Shown: positions 1-8,222 of the stretch, in pieces
How positions within the stretch are numbered: position 1 is the stretch's first letter
How the letters are laid out: every line of letters begins with the position of its first letter
Assembly (NCBI RefSeq): GCF_022458895.1
Contig: NZ_JAINFL010000001.1
Coordinates: forward strand, 868,001-932,000
DNA length: 64,000 bases
Reading direction: 5' to 3'
Source: Roseihalotalea indica
GTDB lineage: Bacteria; Bacteroidota; Bacteroidia; Cytophagales; Cyclobacteriaceae
Translations under genes and position numbers: made by a program
The notes under the pieces: model-generated
The model's input: only the letters and a program-made list of their open reading frames with translations
The model's database searches: none
What the model was told of the DNA's origin: nothing

Positions 1-1
1 G

Positions 2-448
2 GTGTTTTTTCGCGGCGGGTGGTGCCCGTACTGTAATCTTACGCTCCGAGCATGGCGGTATGCCTGGCCGGATATTGAGTTTGTGGGCGGGAAGCTACTA
101 GCCTTAACGCCGGAAAACCCGTCGCATGTGCAGCAAACTGTGCAAAAAAATAGTGTAGACTTTCCGGTGCTGCATGATATTCATAGTGAGGTGGCGCGGC
201 ATTTCGGCATTTCAGTGGTGCTCTCCAACTATATGAGTGCCTTCTACCGCAGCCTGGGAATGAACACTTCTTTACGTAATGCTGATGTAGTGGCACGCTT
301 ACCCTTGCCAGCAACCTATATAATTGACCAGCAGGCTACCGTTCAGTACGTTTTTGTAGAAGAAGATTACACCCGGCGGGCTGAAATTACGGATGTTTTA
401 CAGGCCTTAAGCCATGTGCCGCAGGAAATGGTGCCATCGTATGGTTGA
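2..448 (+). CDS. Peroxiredoxin (AhpC/TSA-like), 5'-truncated by window edge
   Basis: C-terminal part of a thiol peroxidase-like protein; the true start lies before the window. The visible part opens with the active-site segment RGGWCPYCN, a CxxC form of the peroxidatic loop, then continues through the thioredoxin-like core (VDFPVLHD, YIIDQQATVQYVF). The CxxC variant is typical of the AhpC/TSA peroxiredoxin-like proteins of Bacteroidota that reduce peroxides with a thiol partner in the cytoplasm. The first codon seen is GTG, but it lies inside the conserved domain and is not a credible start. A stem-loop follows the stop codon. The family is clear; the exact substrate is not. Confidence 0.88.
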   Translation: MFFRGGWCPYCNLTLRAWRYAWPDIEFVGGKLLALTPENPSHVQQTVQKNSVDFPVLHDIHSEVARHFGISVVLSNYMSAFYRSLGMNTSLRNADVVARLPLPATYIIDQQATVQYVFVEEDYTRRAEITDVLQALSHVPQEMVPSYG

Positions 449-461
449 AAACAACTTGAGA

Positions 462-500
462 GACAGATAAGCACTACAAAAAGAAGTACGCTTATTTGTC
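462..500 (+). terminator. Stem-loop after peroxiredoxin gene, possible terminator
   Basis: GACAGATAAGC (462-472) pairs with GCTTATTTGTC (490-500) with one G-U wobble, 14 bases after the peroxiredoxin stop codon. No strong T-run follows, so termination is only a suggestion. Confidence 0.4.
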
Positions 501-584
501 ATTTAATGGTCTTCTCATTAATATGTATAATAAATGGAATGCAGCAGAGAGAACGGATCTTCGGAGGGAATCTTAATCGCTACT

Positions 585-1289
585 ATGCAAAAGCATGCAC
601 TCGTTATTGAAGACGATCAGGATATCGCCAATCTTATTCGGGTGAATCTACGAGACATCGACTGCGAAGCCGATATTGCTTCTACTGGTATTGATGGCCT
701 GTACAGTGCTATTCATAAAACTTACGATATTATTATATTGGATATTATGCTGCCCACCATGGACGGTATGGAGGTATGCAAGCGTATTCGGCAGGAAAAA
801 ATTACCACTCCCATTATTATGCTGACATCTAAGGCTGAGGAAATTGATAAGGTATTAGGGCTGAATCTGGGAGCTGATGATTACATGACCAAGCCCTTCA
901 GTGTGCGGGAGCTGGTGGCTCGGGTAAAGGCGCGCATCCGTCGTTATGCCTTAGATCAGGAGCCAGAAGAAGTTACTTCGGGGGTATTTCAACAGGGAGG
1001 GCTGGTATTAGATACCATTAAACATAAGGTGTTGTTGCAGGGGCAGGTGATTGACCTTACAGCCAAAGAGTTTGATCTGCTCAAGCTGTTTATTCAGGAG
1101 GTGGGGCGTACTTTTACCCGAGAAGAATTGCTAAGTAAGGTCTGGGGATATTCGTACAGCGGCTATGAGCACACCGTAAACTCACACATTAATCGCCTCC
1201 GGCTAAAAATTGAAAAAGACCCGGCCAATCCGCAATATATTCTTACAGTATGGGGGGTAGGCTACAAATTCAACGATGAACTCGCATAA
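585..1289 (+). CDS. OmpR/PhoB-family response regulator
   Basis: Two-component response regulator of 234 aa. An N-terminal receiver domain carries the acidic pair in VIEDDQD, the phosphoacceptor Asp53 in IILDIMLP and the conserved Lys in MTKPFSVREL. A C-terminal winged-helix DNA-binding domain follows (LTAKEFDLLKLF, VWGVGYKF). An upstream ATG at 534 would add 17 residues unlike any receiver domain, so the ATG at 585 is preferred; a GGAGGG lies 17-22 bases upstream of it. The gene overlaps the histidine kinase by 14 bases, so the two form a pair. The glycosyltransferases downstream are possible targets, by context only. Confidence 0.95.
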   Translation: MQKHALVIEDDQDIANLIRVNLRDIDCEADIASTGIDGLYSAIHKTYDIIILDIMLPTMDGMEVCKRIRQEKITTPIIMLTSKAEEIDKVLGLNLGADDYMTKPFSVRELVARVKARIRRYALDQEPEEVTSGVFQQGGLVLDTIKHKVLLQGQVIDLTAKEFDLLKLFIQEVGRTFTREELLSKVWGYSYSGYEHTVNSHINRLRLKIEKDPANPQYILTVWGVGYKFNDELA

Positions 1290-2799
1290 CCCTAATCGCA
1301 CTCGTGGACTTCGCTGGGGAAGTCTCCAGTTCAAACTCTCCTTATTGTTTGCGGTACTTTTGCTCTCGGTCAGTGGAGTATATTTTTATATGATGTCCAC
1401 CTCTTCGGCTGATTACCTGGCCGAAATGACCCAGAAGCGTAACCTTGACCTGGCCGCCTCTATTGCCAAAGAACTGGCCATTGACTCCGCTACGAACGAG
1501 GTGCCTGGCGAAGAACTGGAAAACCTCTTTCACGCAGCCATGATCATCAACCCTAACATAAAGCTGTATATGATCGGGCACCAGGGAGAGATTCTAACTG
1601 CCTCCGCCAATCCGGGCGAGATCAAGGTGAAGTCCATCGATGTATCTAGGTTAGAGGCTTTTATTCACCGAACTGATTCCATGCCTATTTATGGTGACGA
1701 CCCTCGCTTTCCGGGCGAGCCAAAAGTGTTCTCGGCCACTTCATTGCTAAGCCGCGATGGGTCATTTCATTGTTATCTTTATATCACGTTAGGAAGTGAG
1801 CAAAAGTCCGATGTAGCCTCTATACGACAAAGCCACATTCTGTCAGTGCTGGGGCGGGCTCTGTTAGTAACCCTGGCCGTGACAATGATCATTGGGTTTC
1901 TGTTTGTGTTCTGGCTGACCAAAGACCTAAAGAAAGTATCTATGGCCGTTCGGCAGATGGCACAAGGCGATTATACGGCCCGGGTGCATGCCAATGCTTC
2001 AGACGAAGTAAACGAACTGGCGGTAGCCTTCAACACCATGGCCAGTAAAATTGACCAGGCCATGACCCAACTAAAACAGAACGATGAACTGCGACGCGAA
2101 CTGATTGCTAATATTTCGCACGATTTACGAACCCCGCTGGCGTCGGTGGAAGGGTATGTAGAAACGATTCTTCATAAAAAGCATTTGCTGGCCGAGCACG
2201 AGCAACAGCACTATCTGGAAACCATCCTGAAAAATACTCGCCGACTGGGACGGTTAGTGGCTGATCTTTTCGAGCTGTCGAAACTGGAGGCTCGGCAAAC
2301 TCAGGCCAAACCCGAAACCTTCTCTTTGGTAGAACTGGCCCATGATATTCTGCTACAGCTCAACCCCAAGGCCCAGGAAAATAAGGTAAATCTGAAAAGT
2401 GATTTCGCCCGGGAGGTCCCGCTAACCTATGCTGATATTAGCCTGATAGAGCGTGTATTGCAAAACCTGATAGAAAATGCCATACAATACACTCCTGAAG
2501 GAGGCAACGTTACGGTAATTGTGAATTTCCACAGCGATAACCAGATAAAGGTTGGTATTGCGGATACCGGGCCGGGCATTACTGAAGAAGATCTCCGGCA
2601 CATCTTCGATCGCTTTTACCGCAGCAGCAGCGTGCGAGCTCAGTCAAGAGGCGGATTAGGGTTAGGCTTGGCCATCGCTAAAAAGATTGTAGAACTACAT
2701 CATAGCCAGCTACAGGTGCAGAGTAAAGTAGGCGAAGGAACAACCTTCTGGTTTTTATTACCCGTTTCTAAAGAAATTCTGGCAAGCAAACCTGTTTAG
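1276..2799 (+). CDS. Sensor histidine kinase (HAMP, HisKA, HATPase)
   Basis: Membrane sensor kinase of 507 aa. TM1 lies at about residues 20-42, followed by a periplasmic sensing region of about 145 residues and TM2 at about 195-215. A HAMP segment (MAVRQMAQGDYTARV) comes next, then HisKA with phosphoacceptor His282 in ISHDLRTPLASVEGY. The ATPase domain has the N box NLIENAIQYTPEGG, the G1 box ADTGPGI and the G2 box GLGLGLAIAKKI. It autophosphorylates and should pass phosphate to the regulator whose stop codon it overlaps. The sensed signal cannot be read from the sequence. The length is usual for the class. Confidence 0.95.
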   Translation: MNSHNPNRTRGLRWGSLQFKLSLLFAVLLLSVSGVYFYMMSTSSADYLAEMTQKRNLDLAASIAKELAIDSATNEVPGEELENLFHAAMIINPNIKLYMIGHQGEILTASANPGEIKVKSIDVSRLEAFIHRTDSMPIYGDDPRFPGEPKVFSATSLLSRDGSFHCYLYITLGSEQKSDVASIRQSHILSVLGRALLVTLAVTMIIGFLFVFWLTKDLKKVSMAVRQMAQGDYTARVHANASDEVNELAVAFNTMASKIDQAMTQLKQNDELRRELIANISHDLRTPLASVEGYVETILHKKHLLAEHEQQHYLETILKNTRRLGRLVADLFELSKLEARQTQAKPETFSLVELAHDILLQLNPKAQENKVNLKSDFAREVPLTYADISLIERVLQNLIENAIQYTPEGGNVTVIVNFHSDNQIKVGIADTGPGITEEDLRHIFDRFYRSSSVRAQSRGGLGLGLAIAKKIVELHHSQLQVQSKVGEGTTFWFLLPVSKEILASKPV

Positions 2800-2810
2800 A
2801 GAAAATGTCG

Positions 2811-2818
2811 TAGGTTTG
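2811..2818 (+). promoter_or_regulatory. Possible Bacteroidota -7 promoter box (TAGGTTTG)
   Basis: TAGGTTTG matches the Bacteroidota TAnnTTTG -7 element. It lies 38 bases upstream of the DPM1-like start codon, in the gap after the kinase gene. No convincing -33 TTG box is seen at the right distance, so this is tentative. Confidence 0.35.
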
Positions 2819-2856
2819 ACTGTTTTATGCCAGAGCCTCAGCATCTTTAATTTTTT

Positions 2857-3546
2857 ATGCAAAAAACCAATAAGGTCATTATTCCTGCTTTTAACGAGCA
2901 AAATTCGGTAGGCAAAGTCATTCAAGATATTCCTAAAGAATGGGTGACTGAAATTGTGGTTGTAAATAACAATTCTAATGACAATACTGTAACCGTAGCC
3001 CGTAATGCCGGAGCCACCGTGCTGGAGGAACCTAAACAAGGCTACGGTAATGCCTGTTTAAAAGGAATAGCCTATATTAGCCAGCAGACAGAAAAGCCTG
3101 ATATTGTGGTGTTTATGGATGCTGACTATTCAGATCATCCCGAAGAGTTGCCCCAAGTGATAAAGCCAATTCTGGAGGGAAAGGCCGATATGGTGATTGG
3201 CTCGAGGGCATTAGGAGAACGGGAGCGAGGTTCTATGACACCCCAGCAGGTATTTGGTAACTGGTTGGCAACAAAGTTGCTCCGCTGGTTATACGGAGCG
3301 CACTTTACCGACTTAGGGCCGTTTCGGGCTATCCGGTACGAGGCGCTTATGGCGTTGGGAATGAAAGACCGAACGTACGGCTGGACGGTAGAAATGCAAC
3401 TAAAAGCTGCCAAACAGAAGTTACGTTGTACAGAAGTCCCGGTGCGTTATCGGCAGCGTATCGGTTTATCAAAAGTATCAGGAACCGTAAAGGGAACCGT
3501 CATGGCTGGGTATAAGATTATTTGGACGATTATTAAGTATTTATAA
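2857..3546 (+). CDS. GT2 glycosyltransferase, dolichol/polyprenol-phosphate mannosyltransferase-like
   Basis: GT-A fold family 2 glycosyltransferase of 229 aa without a C-terminal membrane domain. The nucleotide-sugar site starts VIIPAFNEQNSVG, with VVVNNNSNDNT following. The metal-binding DxD-type motif is FMDADYSDHPEE, and the later segment ERGSMTPQQVFGNWLA with FTDLGPFRAI is typical of DPM1-like enzymes. Such enzymes move a sugar from GDP- or UDP-sugar to a polyprenyl phosphate at the inner membrane. It sits between a two-component system and two more glycan genes, one of which (GT87-like) would be expected to use a polyprenyl-linked sugar. The precise sugar is unknown. Confidence 0.88.
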   Translation: MQKTNKVIIPAFNEQNSVGKVIQDIPKEWVTEIVVVNNNSNDNTVTVARNAGATVLEEPKQGYGNACLKGIAYISQQTEKPDIVVFMDADYSDHPEELPQVIKPILEGKADMVIGSRALGERERGSMTPQQVFGNWLATKLLRWLYGAHFTDLGPFRAIRYEALMALGMKDRTYGWTVEMQLKAAKQKLRCTEVPVRYRQRIGLSKVSGTVKGTVMAGYKIIWTIIKYL

Positions 3547-3550
3547 GAAA

Positions 3551-3651
3551 ACGTAGGTGGGAGGAGGTAAGCAGGAGGCCGTTGGCAGTGAGCAGTTGTT
3601 ATTACACTGCGCACAGCATACCGCTTCCTACCAACGGCCTTCCGCCTACGT
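3551..3651. repeat. Large imperfect palindrome between two glycosyltransferase genes
   Basis: ACGTAGGTGG (3551-3560) pairs with CCGCCTACGT (3642-3651), one wobble, and AGGCCGTTGG (3576-3585) pairs perfectly with CCAACGGCCT (3631-3640). Together they make a two-armed hairpin that fills the intergenic gap. Words such as GCAGGAGGC and GTTGGCAGT also occur in the dispersed element near 58.0 kb, so it may be a distant relative. It could attenuate transcription between the genes or be an inserted element. Confidence 0.6.
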
Positions 3652-3658
3652 ATAAAAC

Positions 3659-5128
3659 ATGGAAATCATCATTGTCATCGGATATGTGCTCGCTCTGCTT
3701 TTCATCTTTATGTTTAGCATGGGACAGCTCCATCTGACCTGGCATTATCTGAAAAGTCTGCGGGAACCGAAGCAAACTCCTAAAGAAATGACCGCCTGGC
3801 CTAAGGTGACCATTCAGCTCCCCATTTATAACGAACGCTATGTGGTGCAACGCCTCATCGACGCCATCTGCGCTTTCGATTATCCGACGGATTGCCTCGA
3901 TATTCAGGTACTGGACGATTCTACGGACGAAACTGTAGATATTATTGCGAAGAAAGTAGCTGACTATCAAAGTCGGGGTATCAATATTCAGCATATCCAA
4001 AGAGAAGATCGGAGTGGGTTTAAGGCCGGAGCGTTGGCATACGGACTGGAGATTGCTCAAGGGGAATACATAGCCATCTTCGATGCTGACTTCCTTCCGG
4101 CCCCGGATTTTCTAAAACGTACCTTGCCCCATTTTACCCACGAAAAGGTAGGAGTGGTACAAACCCGTTGGGGCCATGTTAACCAGAATTACTCCCTGCT
4201 TACCCGCTTGCAAGCTTTTGGGCTGGACGGACATTTTACCATTGAACAAGGAGGGCGGAAACACGCCGGTAGCTTTATCAATTTCAACGGTACGGGCGGG
4301 GTGTGGCGGAAAACCTGTATTACCGATGCCGGGGGCTGGTCTGACGACACGCTAACCGAAGATCTGGATTTAAGCTACCGCGCCCAGATCAAAGGTTGGG
4401 ATTTTGTATACCTGGAAGAAGTGGAAGCTCCGGCCGAGTTACCCATTATGATGCCCGCTATCAAATCTCAGCAGTTTCGGTGGAACAAAGGGGCGGCCGA
4501 GTGTGCCCGTAAACATGCCGGACGGCTGGCATACCGCTCCATTGCTCGTCCTTTCCGCTGGTTCAATCGCCTGCATGCCTTTTTTCATCTGTTCAATTCT
4601 TCGGTGTTTTTATCTTTACTGCTAGCCGCATTGCTCAGTGTACCCATGCTGTTTATTAACGATGCGTATCCGCAGTATGAGTGGATTTATAACCTGGGTG
4701 GAGTATTCATCTTAGGCTTTTTTTCCATTGGGTTGTTTTACTGGATTGCCACCCGGCGATTACACACCCAGCAAACCTGGCGTTATTATCTGGTGCATTA
4801 TCCGCTGTTTCTAATCATTACGATGGGGCTTTCGCTGCATAATGCTATTGCGGTGGCAGAAGGCTTGTTAGGCTTTAAATCGCCCTTCCTACGTACTCCA
4901 AAATTCAATGTGACCAATGCGAAAGAAAAATGGCCTACCAACGATTATATCAAAGGGAAGCTAAGTCCAATGGTTTTACTGGAAGCTGGGTTAGCCATCT
5001 ATTTTGCTTATGGTATTTACACCGGCATTCGTCTGAATGACTTCGGTTTACTATTGTTTCACGGAATGTTGGCAGTGGGTTTTGCGGCGGTAGCGTATTA
5101 TTCCTTCCGGCAGGTGAAACATGCGTAA
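3659..5128 (+). CDS. Processive GT2 glycosyltransferase, cellulose-synthase-like
   Basis: Membrane glycosyltransferase of 489 aa. TM1 is at the N-terminus (IIVIGYVLALLFIFMF). The GT-A domain contains the D,D,D,QxxRW set: VLDDSTDET, FDADF, TEDLDLSYRAQIKGW and QQFRWNKGAAE. Three or four C-terminal membrane spans follow from about residue 310. Enzymes of this class polymerise or attach sugars at the inner-membrane face and include glucan or mannan synthases and ceramide-glucosyltransferase-like forms. The gene ends inside the next gene (8-base overlap), so the two are cotranscribed. The product glycan is not known. Confidence 0.9.
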   Translation: MEIIIVIGYVLALLFIFMFSMGQLHLTWHYLKSLREPKQTPKEMTAWPKVTIQLPIYNERYVVQRLIDAICAFDYPTDCLDIQVLDDSTDETVDIIAKKVADYQSRGINIQHIQREDRSGFKAGALAYGLEIAQGEYIAIFDADFLPAPDFLKRTLPHFTHEKVGVVQTRWGHVNQNYSLLTRLQAFGLDGHFTIEQGGRKHAGSFINFNGTGGVWRKTCITDAGGWSDDTLTEDLDLSYRAQIKGWDFVYLEEVEAPAELPIMMPAIKSQQFRWNKGAAECARKHAGRLAYRSIARPFRWFNRLHAFFHLFNSSVFLSLLLAALLSVPMLFINDAYPQYEWIYNLGGVFILGFFSIGLFYWIATRRLHTQQTWRYYLVHYPLFLIITMGLSLHNAIAVAEGLLGFKSPFLRTPKFNVTNAKEKWPTNDYIKGKLSPMVLLEAGLAIYFAYGIYTGIRLNDFGLLLFHGMLAVGFAAVAYYSFRQVKHA

Positions 5129-6467
5129 AGACTCCCTCCGGCAAGCACTTATCATCTTCAGTGCCGGAATACTGCTGGGCAGCCTGCTCGTGCTGACTTA
5201 CTTTCTGGAGCGTTATGAGACTCCTTATTTGTTCGCCACCTATACGCTTGCTTTTGCCGCTTATGTAGGCTGTGTACTGCTGACGCGATCTCGGAAAACG
5301 ATTTACTGGCTGACAGGCTTAGCGGTACTGAGTCGCCTGGTATTGCTACCAGCGGAGCCAAATCTATCGGATGATATTTACCGCTTTGTTTGGGACGGAC
5401 GATTGATTCAGCAAGAGGTAAACCCTTTTGCCTACCTACCTTCTGAACTGATGAATGGTAAAGCCGATAGCCTGGGTATTAAAGTGGATCAGGAGCTCTT
5501 TGCCAAGCTGAACTCGCCGGGCTACTACACCATTTACCCGCCCATCAACCAGGCAGTATTTACGGTTGCTGTATGGTGCTTTCCTCATTCGTTGCGGGGG
5601 AGCGCGGTTGTCATTCGTGTTATTTTGTTGCTCGCGGAGCTAGGTACGTTGTGGCTGCTTTTTCAGTTAGCAGGCATGAATAACATCCCTCAGAAGCAGG
5701 TCTTGTGGTATGCGCTCAATCCGTTGGCTATTCTGGAAATGACGGGTAATCTCCACTTCGAGGCGCTTATGATCTTCTTTCTGGTGGGCAGTGCCTACCT
5801 GTATCAGAAACAGCACTGGTGGTGGTCGGCCTTGCTATTTGGGCTGGCGGTTTGCACTAAACTGCTGCCGCTTATCTTCCTGCCTTTGTTTGTGAGGAGG
5901 TTGGGCTGGCAGAAAGCGGTGGGTTACTATGCTATCGTAGGAGTTACTACTGCATTATTATTTCTGCCCCTGGTTTCCGAAGCCTTGGTGCAGGGGTTGG
6001 GAAACAGTATTGGGCTATATTTTCAGAAGTTCGAGTTTAACGCCAGTCTGTACTATATCGTTCGGGAGATTGGGTACATCCGGAAGGGATATAATGTAAT
6101 TCAGACCGCCGGGTTACAGTTGGCCGTAGCTGCTTTCCTGGCAATTGTGTTGTATGCGATATTAGAGCGCAAGAAAACGCTGATGGAATCCTTCGGGTGG
6201 ATATGGCTGATCTATCTCGTATTTGCCCTCACCATTCATCCCTGGTACAGCTTACCGCTACTAGCCTTCATTGTGTTAACACCCTACCGCTACGCCATCA
6301 TCTGGACTTACTTCATCTTCCTCACCTATGCAGGCTATACCATAGATGGTTTTCAAGAGAATTTGTGGCTGGTTTTCCTGGAGTATAGTACTGTTTTCGG
6401 CTGGCTGGGTTATGAGTTGTATCGAAAGTCTTCATCTAAAGAAAAACCTTGGAGTTTTCAGAGTTGA
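5121..6467 (+). CDS. Polytopic membrane glycosyltransferase, GT87/mannosyltransferase-like
   Basis: Integral membrane protein of 448 aa with about ten or more hydrophobic spans. The conserved luminal loop after TM3 reads LSDDIYRFVWDGRLIQQEVNPFAYLP. The acidic SDD motif and the DG..NP loop are typical of GT-C polyprenyl-phosphate-sugar-dependent transferases annotated GT87/DUF2029 or mannosyltransferase in Bacteroidota. It overlaps the upstream GT2 by 8 bases. With the DPM1-like gene it could form a route in which a lipid-linked sugar is made in the cytoplasm and used on the outer face of the membrane. Family assignment is good; substrate is inference. Confidence 0.8.
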   Translation: MRKDSLRQALIIFSAGILLGSLLVLTYFLERYETPYLFATYTLAFAAYVGCVLLTRSRKTIYWLTGLAVLSRLVLLPAEPNLSDDIYRFVWDGRLIQQEVNPFAYLPSELMNGKADSLGIKVDQELFAKLNSPGYYTIYPPINQAVFTVAVWCFPHSLRGSAVVIRVILLLAELGTLWLLFQLAGMNNIPQKQVLWYALNPLAILEMTGNLHFEALMIFFLVGSAYLYQKQHWWWSALLFGLAVCTKLLPLIFLPLFVRRLGWQKAVGYYAIVGVTTALLFLPLVSEALVQGLGNSIGLYFQKFEFNASLYYIVREIGYIRKGYNVIQTAGLQLAVAAFLAIVLYAILERKKTLMESFGWIWLIYLVFALTIHPWYSLPLLAFIVLTPYRYAIIWTYFIFLTYAGYTIDGFQENLWLVFLEYSTVFGWLGYELYRKSSSKEKPWSFQS

Positions 6468-6552
6468 AATTTACAGAACTACGGAGTATTACGTTCTTAT
6501 CTTTGGGATGAGCAGCTTGTATACAAATCATTAACTAGATAGTCTGAACGCT

Positions 6553-7824
6553 CTATGTTTCAGAATAGATTTCTTTTTGTAATGATTTATTGACCAATGA
6601 CTTTCCTGCTAAGTAGTAGAGCAGACTACTGAGGAAGCCAGCTACAACTACCGATAATAAAGCGTATCTCAGAGATTGATCTCCATACTTCGGCACGAGG
6701 TAATCACTTAATATACCTACAAATAATGGCCCACCTCCCAGGCCAATAATGTTTCCAACAAAAAATAGAATTGAGGATGCTGCTGCTCGCATGTTAGGCA
6801 GGGCTAGACTTTGAGTGATGGCAACCGAAGGAGCTAAATACATTGAAATAAATATTACGGAAGGAAAATATAATCCTAAAACCAAGCTTTTTTGAGATAA
6901 AAATATTCCACCGACAAAACATGGTATGGATAGCAATCCTGTAATCATAGGTATCCACATATACCACCGTTTTGAGTGCTTGCCGAAATAATCACTTAGA
7001 TAACCACCAGCAAAAGTGCCTATTGCTCCGCCAATGCCTACAATAATTGCCATAGCTATTCCAATCTCCTCGCTTGTCATACCATGATATCTGGACAGAA
7101 AAGGCGGTGCCCAATTTCCCATACTATATTGGACGAAGGATGAGAAGCCCGCTCCTAAAACTAAATAGATAAAAGCCTTCTTTGAAAAAAGAAATTGAGC
7201 AACCTCCCAAAATGAATGTTGATGAGTGTCAGTAAGAGGGTCAAAGGTTCCTCTTTGAGGTTCTTTTACATACGTATAGAGTAATCCAGCGAAGAGAACT
7301 CCCGGAAGGCCTAAACCAAAGAAAGCGATACGCCAGCCATAATACTGATCAAGAATCCCTCCTCCTAAAAATCCAATGAATATTCCTAAATAAATTCCCA
7401 GTGAATAAATGGAAATGGCTGTCCCCCTTTCCTCAACCGGATAATAATCGGAAATAATCGCATGAGTTGGGGGAGTACATCCTGCTTCGCCTATGCCTAC
7501 TCCTATGCGAGCTATGACGAGTTGTAAATAATTAGTCACTAGCCCTGTTATTGCCGTAATTCCACTCCAGATTACCAAACAAATAGCTACAATTTTGACT
7601 CGGTTGTATTTATCTGCCAAAAGAGCTATGGGTATACCCAGCGTTGCATAAAACATAGAAAAAGCGAAACCCGTCAGCAGTCCGAGTTGGGTATCAGAAA
7701 GTTCAAGTTCTGCTTTTATCGACTCCTGCAGAATTACAAGCAGTTGCCGATCAATAAAATTGAAGGCATATACTCCCATAAATATAAGAAGCACATGCCT
7801 TCTATAGCGATTTGAATGTGACAT
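6553..7824 (-). CDS. MFS transporter, spinster-like
   Basis: Major facilitator protein of 423 aa with 12 predicted spans. It starts YAFNFIDRQLLVIL and carries the loop 2-3 motif LADKYNRVKIV and the segment GVGIGEAGCTPPTHAIISDYYPVEERG, which is characteristic of spinster-type MFS proteins of Proteobacteria and Bacteroidota. The substrate is not predictable (lipids, sugars and organic acids have been reported in the wider group). Codon use is more AT-rich than in the glycosyltransferase genes next to it. It is monocistronic, with long gaps on the upstream side. Confidence 0.87.
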   Translation of the reverse strand: MSHSNRYRRHVLLIFMGVYAFNFIDRQLLVILQESIKAELELSDTQLGLLTGFAFSMFYATLGIPIALLADKYNRVKIVAICLVIWSGITAITGLVTNYLQLVIARIGVGIGEAGCTPPTHAIISDYYPVEERGTAISIYSLGIYLGIFIGFLGGGILDQYYGWRIAFFGLGLPGVLFAGLLYTYVKEPQRGTFDPLTDTHQHSFWEVAQFLFSKKAFIYLVLGAGFSSFVQYSMGNWAPPFLSRYHGMTSEEIGIAMAIIVGIGGAIGTFAGGYLSDYFGKHSKRWYMWIPMITGLLSIPCFVGGIFLSQKSLVLGLYFPSVIFISMYLAPSVAITQSLALPNMRAAASSILFFVGNIIGLGGGPLFVGILSDYLVPKYGDQSLRYALLSVVVAGFLSSLLYYLAGKSLVNKSLQKEIYSET

Positions 7825-8222
7825 TTATGAGCAGGAAACCGTCCTAATACTGTATGATAATGCTTAATAAACTAACGTAATTATTCCGAGAATAAGAAGT
7901 AATAATGCCTATTTAGCACGGCATCAATTAAGTTTTCCAATAAAACGGAATTGTCATTGCGAACGAAACGTAGTGCAGTGAAGCAATCTGCTGCCCAAGA
8001 AGAAGATTGCTTCAGGCTACCGCCTTCGCAATGACGATTTAATTATCGTTAAAGTACTTTCTTGACAGAGTATTTAGCTCTACCATAAAAGTTATTAATC
8101 GATCTATCCTCAAGAGGCTACAGATTCTGATTTATTGCAACCGTTGCGCATTATAATCAGCTTGAGATTAAAAATCATATTGATCAACTCATAAAATTAA
8201 GTTTTTTGAGAAATTACAGTAG
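7825..8222. other. 398-bp intergenic region holding a REP-like element
   Basis: No credible gene is seen. The left part should hold the promoter of the MFS gene. The centre holds the palindromic REP-like element described separately, and the right part (8041-8222) is AT-rich without evident structure. Confidence 0.6.
7953..8035. repeat. REP-like nested palindrome (GTCATTGCGAA type)
   Basis: An outer perfect inverted repeat, GTCATTGCGAA (7953-7963) with TTCGCAATGAC (8025-8035), encloses an inner perfect one, GAAGCAATCT (7980-7989) with AGATTGCTTC (8004-8013). The whole 83-bp unit can fold into one long hairpin. This consensus recurs as an intergenic repeat in many bacterial genomes. It is unrelated in sequence to the hairpins around the RAYT near 60.4 kb. 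Confidence 0.85.
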
